Both the position numbers and the translations under genes were made by a program. The notes beneath the pieces are model-generated. The model searched no databases. It saw nothing but the letters and a program-made list of their open reading frames with translations, and was not told where the DNA came from. From Zhihengliuella halotolerans (GTDB lineage: Bacteria > Actinomycetota > Actinomycetes > Actinomycetales > Micrococcaceae): DNA of 64,000 bases. The DNA lies in NCBI RefSeq assembly GCF_004217565.1, contig NZ_SHLA01000001.1, forward strand, positions 1,984,001 through 2,048,000, written 5' to 3'. Of this stretch, positions 62,637-64,000 are shown piece by piece (the first letter of the stretch is position 1; the number at the start of each line of letters is the position of its first letter).

Positions 62637-63853
62637 CTCTTCGCGACGGAGAGGACCTTCAGCCCGTCGGCGACGACGCGGCCGTCGTGGATCACGGTGC
62701 GATCGGCGCCGCGGTCCATGACGGTCGAGGCGATCGTCTCGCCGTCGACCAGCACCAGGTCGGCGCGGTCGCCGACGGCGAGGCCGGGCCGATCCGCCAC
62801 GGAGGCCAGCCGCGGCACGTCGCGGCTCATGATCGAGGCACCGCCGATCGTCGCGATGGCCAGCGCGTGCTCGATCAGCTCGTCCTTGCGGAAGCCATTG
62901 ACGAAGGACAGCTGCCAGGTCCGGTCGAGCAGGTCGCAGTTGCCGTAGGGGCTCCAGTAGTCGCGCTGGCCGTCCTCGCCGAGGCCGATCCGCACGCCAG
63001 CCACGGTCGATGCGGCGATCGGCAGGTGGTCCGTGACGCTCGGCGCCACCGTGGTCCAGGAGATGTCGAGCTCCGCGAAGGTCTCGATGAGCCGCCGCGT
63101 CGTCGCTTCGTCGACGCCGCCGAGCCCGAAGGCATGGGAGATGTTCACCTTGCCCTGCATGCCGAGTGCGCGCGTGCGCTCGGCGATCAGCTCAGTGGAG
63201 AAGACACCCATCGTGCCCAGCTCGTGGAGGTGGATGTCGACGTCCACCTGATACTTCTCCGCCAGATCGAACACGATGTCGAGGTGGCGCGCCGGATCCC
63301 GGTCGAGCTGGCACGGGTCGATCCCGCCCATGACGTCGGCGCCGGCCCGCAGCGCGGCCTCCAGATACGTCTCCGTCCCCGGTTCCCGCAGGATCCCGGC
63401 CTGCGGGAAGACCATGATCTGGACGTCGGCCGCGTCCGCGAACTTCTCCTTGGCGGCGACGACGGCCTCGTACTTCTCGAGCCTGCAGTCGACGTCGACC
63501 TGCGCGAAGGAACGGACCCGCGTGGTCCCGCGGGCGATCATGCGCTCCAGAGTGCCGGCCACGCGCTCGTTCAGCCCGACCTCCGCTTCGCGCCAGTTCG
63601 CCCGATCGTTGCTCATCATGGCCCACACGCCCGGCCCGCCGGTGTGCTCGCGGAAGGGCAGTCCGATGCGCGTCGAATCGAGGTGCACGTGCACGTCGGA
63701 GAAGGAGGGGATCAGGATGCGGCCCCGCCCGTCGACGTCGTTCGCGCCCGGCTCGCGTTGCGGATCGTGCGGGACGACCGCCGAAATCCTGTCGCCCTCG
63801 AGATGGACGTCTGTGGCTTCTGCCGCCCAAGGGCGGACATTGCGGATGAGCAC
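62630..63853 (-). CDS. Cytosine deaminase-like amidohydrolase
   Basis: 407 aa from the GTG at 63853, with GGAAGGAAG upstream. The TTG at 63880 is a weaker alternative. Metal motifs HVHLD (55-59), DIHLHELG, SHAFGLGG and GEDGQRDYWSPYG are present. The last resembles the cytosine-deaminase (CodA/AtzB-like) clade. It would deaminate or hydrolyse a heterocyclic N-compound in the cytoplasm. It converges with the first amidohydrolase (7-nt overlap of stops). Its promoter holds site 3 of the shared operator. Confidence 0.87.
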   Translation of the reverse strand: MLIRNVRPWAAEATDVHLEGDRISAVVPHDPQREPGANDVDGRGRILIPSFSDVHVHLDSTRIGLPFREHTGGPGVWAMMSNDRANWREAEVGLNERVAGTLERMIARGTTRVRSFAQVDVDCRLEKYEAVVAAKEKFADAADVQIMVFPQAGILREPGTETYLEAALRAGADVMGGIDPCQLDRDPARHLDIVFDLAEKYQVDVDIHLHELGTMGVFSTELIAERTRALGMQGKVNISHAFGLGGVDEATTRRLIETFAELDISWTTVAPSVTDHLPIAASTVAGVRIGLGEDGQRDYWSPYGNCDLLDRTWQLSFVNGFRKDELIEHALAIATIGGASIMSRDVPRLASVADRPGLAVGDRADLVLVDGETIASTVMDRGADRTVIHDGRVVADGLKVLSVAKSY

Positions 63854-63894
63854 GGGGCTTCCTTCCCGACGGATGTTCAAGGCACGCCTAAACT

Positions 63895-63908
63895 GTATAC
63901 CAAAACGG
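63895..63908. promoter_or_regulatory. TTTGGTATAC-type operator, site 3
   Basis: GTATACCAAAACGG, the exact reverse complement of the 14-base string at 60974. It lies 42 nt upstream of the GTG of the minus-strand amidohydrolase. Confidence 0.6.
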
Positions 63909-63940
63909 TGCGTGATGAACCCGGAGAATCCGCCGCACGG

Positions 63941-64000
63941 TCAGGCCAGGCGGTGTCCCGTCGCCTCCGCGGCATTGGCGCGGCTGGTCTCGAGATGTGC
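63941..64000 (-). CDS. Partial gene, C-terminal 19 residues
   Basis: The minus strand reads in frame into the window edge and ends AHLETSRANAAEATGHRLA then TGA (63943-63941). The tail shape (AHLETSRANA) resembles the end of a GntR FCD-type regulator. A GntR protein here would fit the nearby GTATAC operators, but 19 residues cannot prove it. Confidence 0.35.
   Translation of the reverse strand, partial: AHLETSRANAAEATGHRLA

Overview
The window comes from a high-GC Gram-positive bacterium, most likely an actinobacterium of the order Micrococcales. The signs are the many GTG starts joined by GTGA/ATGA overlaps, a DUF222-type HNH endonuclease gene, an actinobacterial-style urease set, the phenylacetate paaABCDE genes and a 4-Cys SoxR. 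The species cannot be fixed from sequence alone. No rRNA, tRNA or CRISPR array was recognised.

Layout. (1) 1-11.5 kb is an accessory island. It holds two transposase remnants (IS1634-like and ISL3-like) that bracket a lower-GC SF2 helicase with a C-terminal PD-(D/E)XK nuclease motif. Facing it is a tightly overlapping four-gene cassette: C5-cytosine methyltransferase, a 264-aa protein of unknown function, a McrB-like AAA+ ATPase and a McrC-like nuclease. Small AbrB-like and XRE regulators lie beside it. Beyond these come eroded genes and one disrupted gene with an uninterrupted run of 35 cytosines. This is the best candidate in the window for an undescribed anti-phage or restriction system.

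(2) 12-25 kb holds a VanZ/RDD membrane protein, then the urease locus: ureABC-ureEF, and ureG-ureD-NCS1 transporter-HoxN-type nickel transporter. The locus is split by an oppositely oriented GH32 beta-fructosidase gene. (3) 26-33 kb is a LacI-regulated amino-acid-type ABC uptake and oxidation operon (solute-binding protein, permease, ATPase, Gfo/Idh/MocA and FAD oxidoreductases). It diverges from lacI plus a proline-iminopeptidase-like gene and is controlled by two identical near-palindromic operators. (4) 33-46 kb is mostly chromosomal core: HrpB helicase, TetR, a branched-chain 2-oxoacid dehydrogenase operon divergent from an Lrp/AsnC regulator, superoxide dismutase, a SoxR/flavin-reductase pair with a recognisable SoxR-type promoter, and the DUF222-HNH protein.

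(5) 46-51 kb is the phenylacetyl-CoA epoxidase operon paaABCDE followed by an enoyl-CoA hydratase gene. (6) 51-64 kb has a Tat-secreted protein, oligopeptidase B and a nitrilase-family amidase. It then has an NCS1 transporter, zinc alcohol dehydrogenase and TetR operon headed by a perfect 21-bp palindrome. Last come a DUF3100 membrane protein and two amidohydrolases that share one palindromic operator motif at three sites, suggesting a co-regulated pathway for a nitrogen-containing compound. The window ends in the last 19 codons of a gene on the minus strand.
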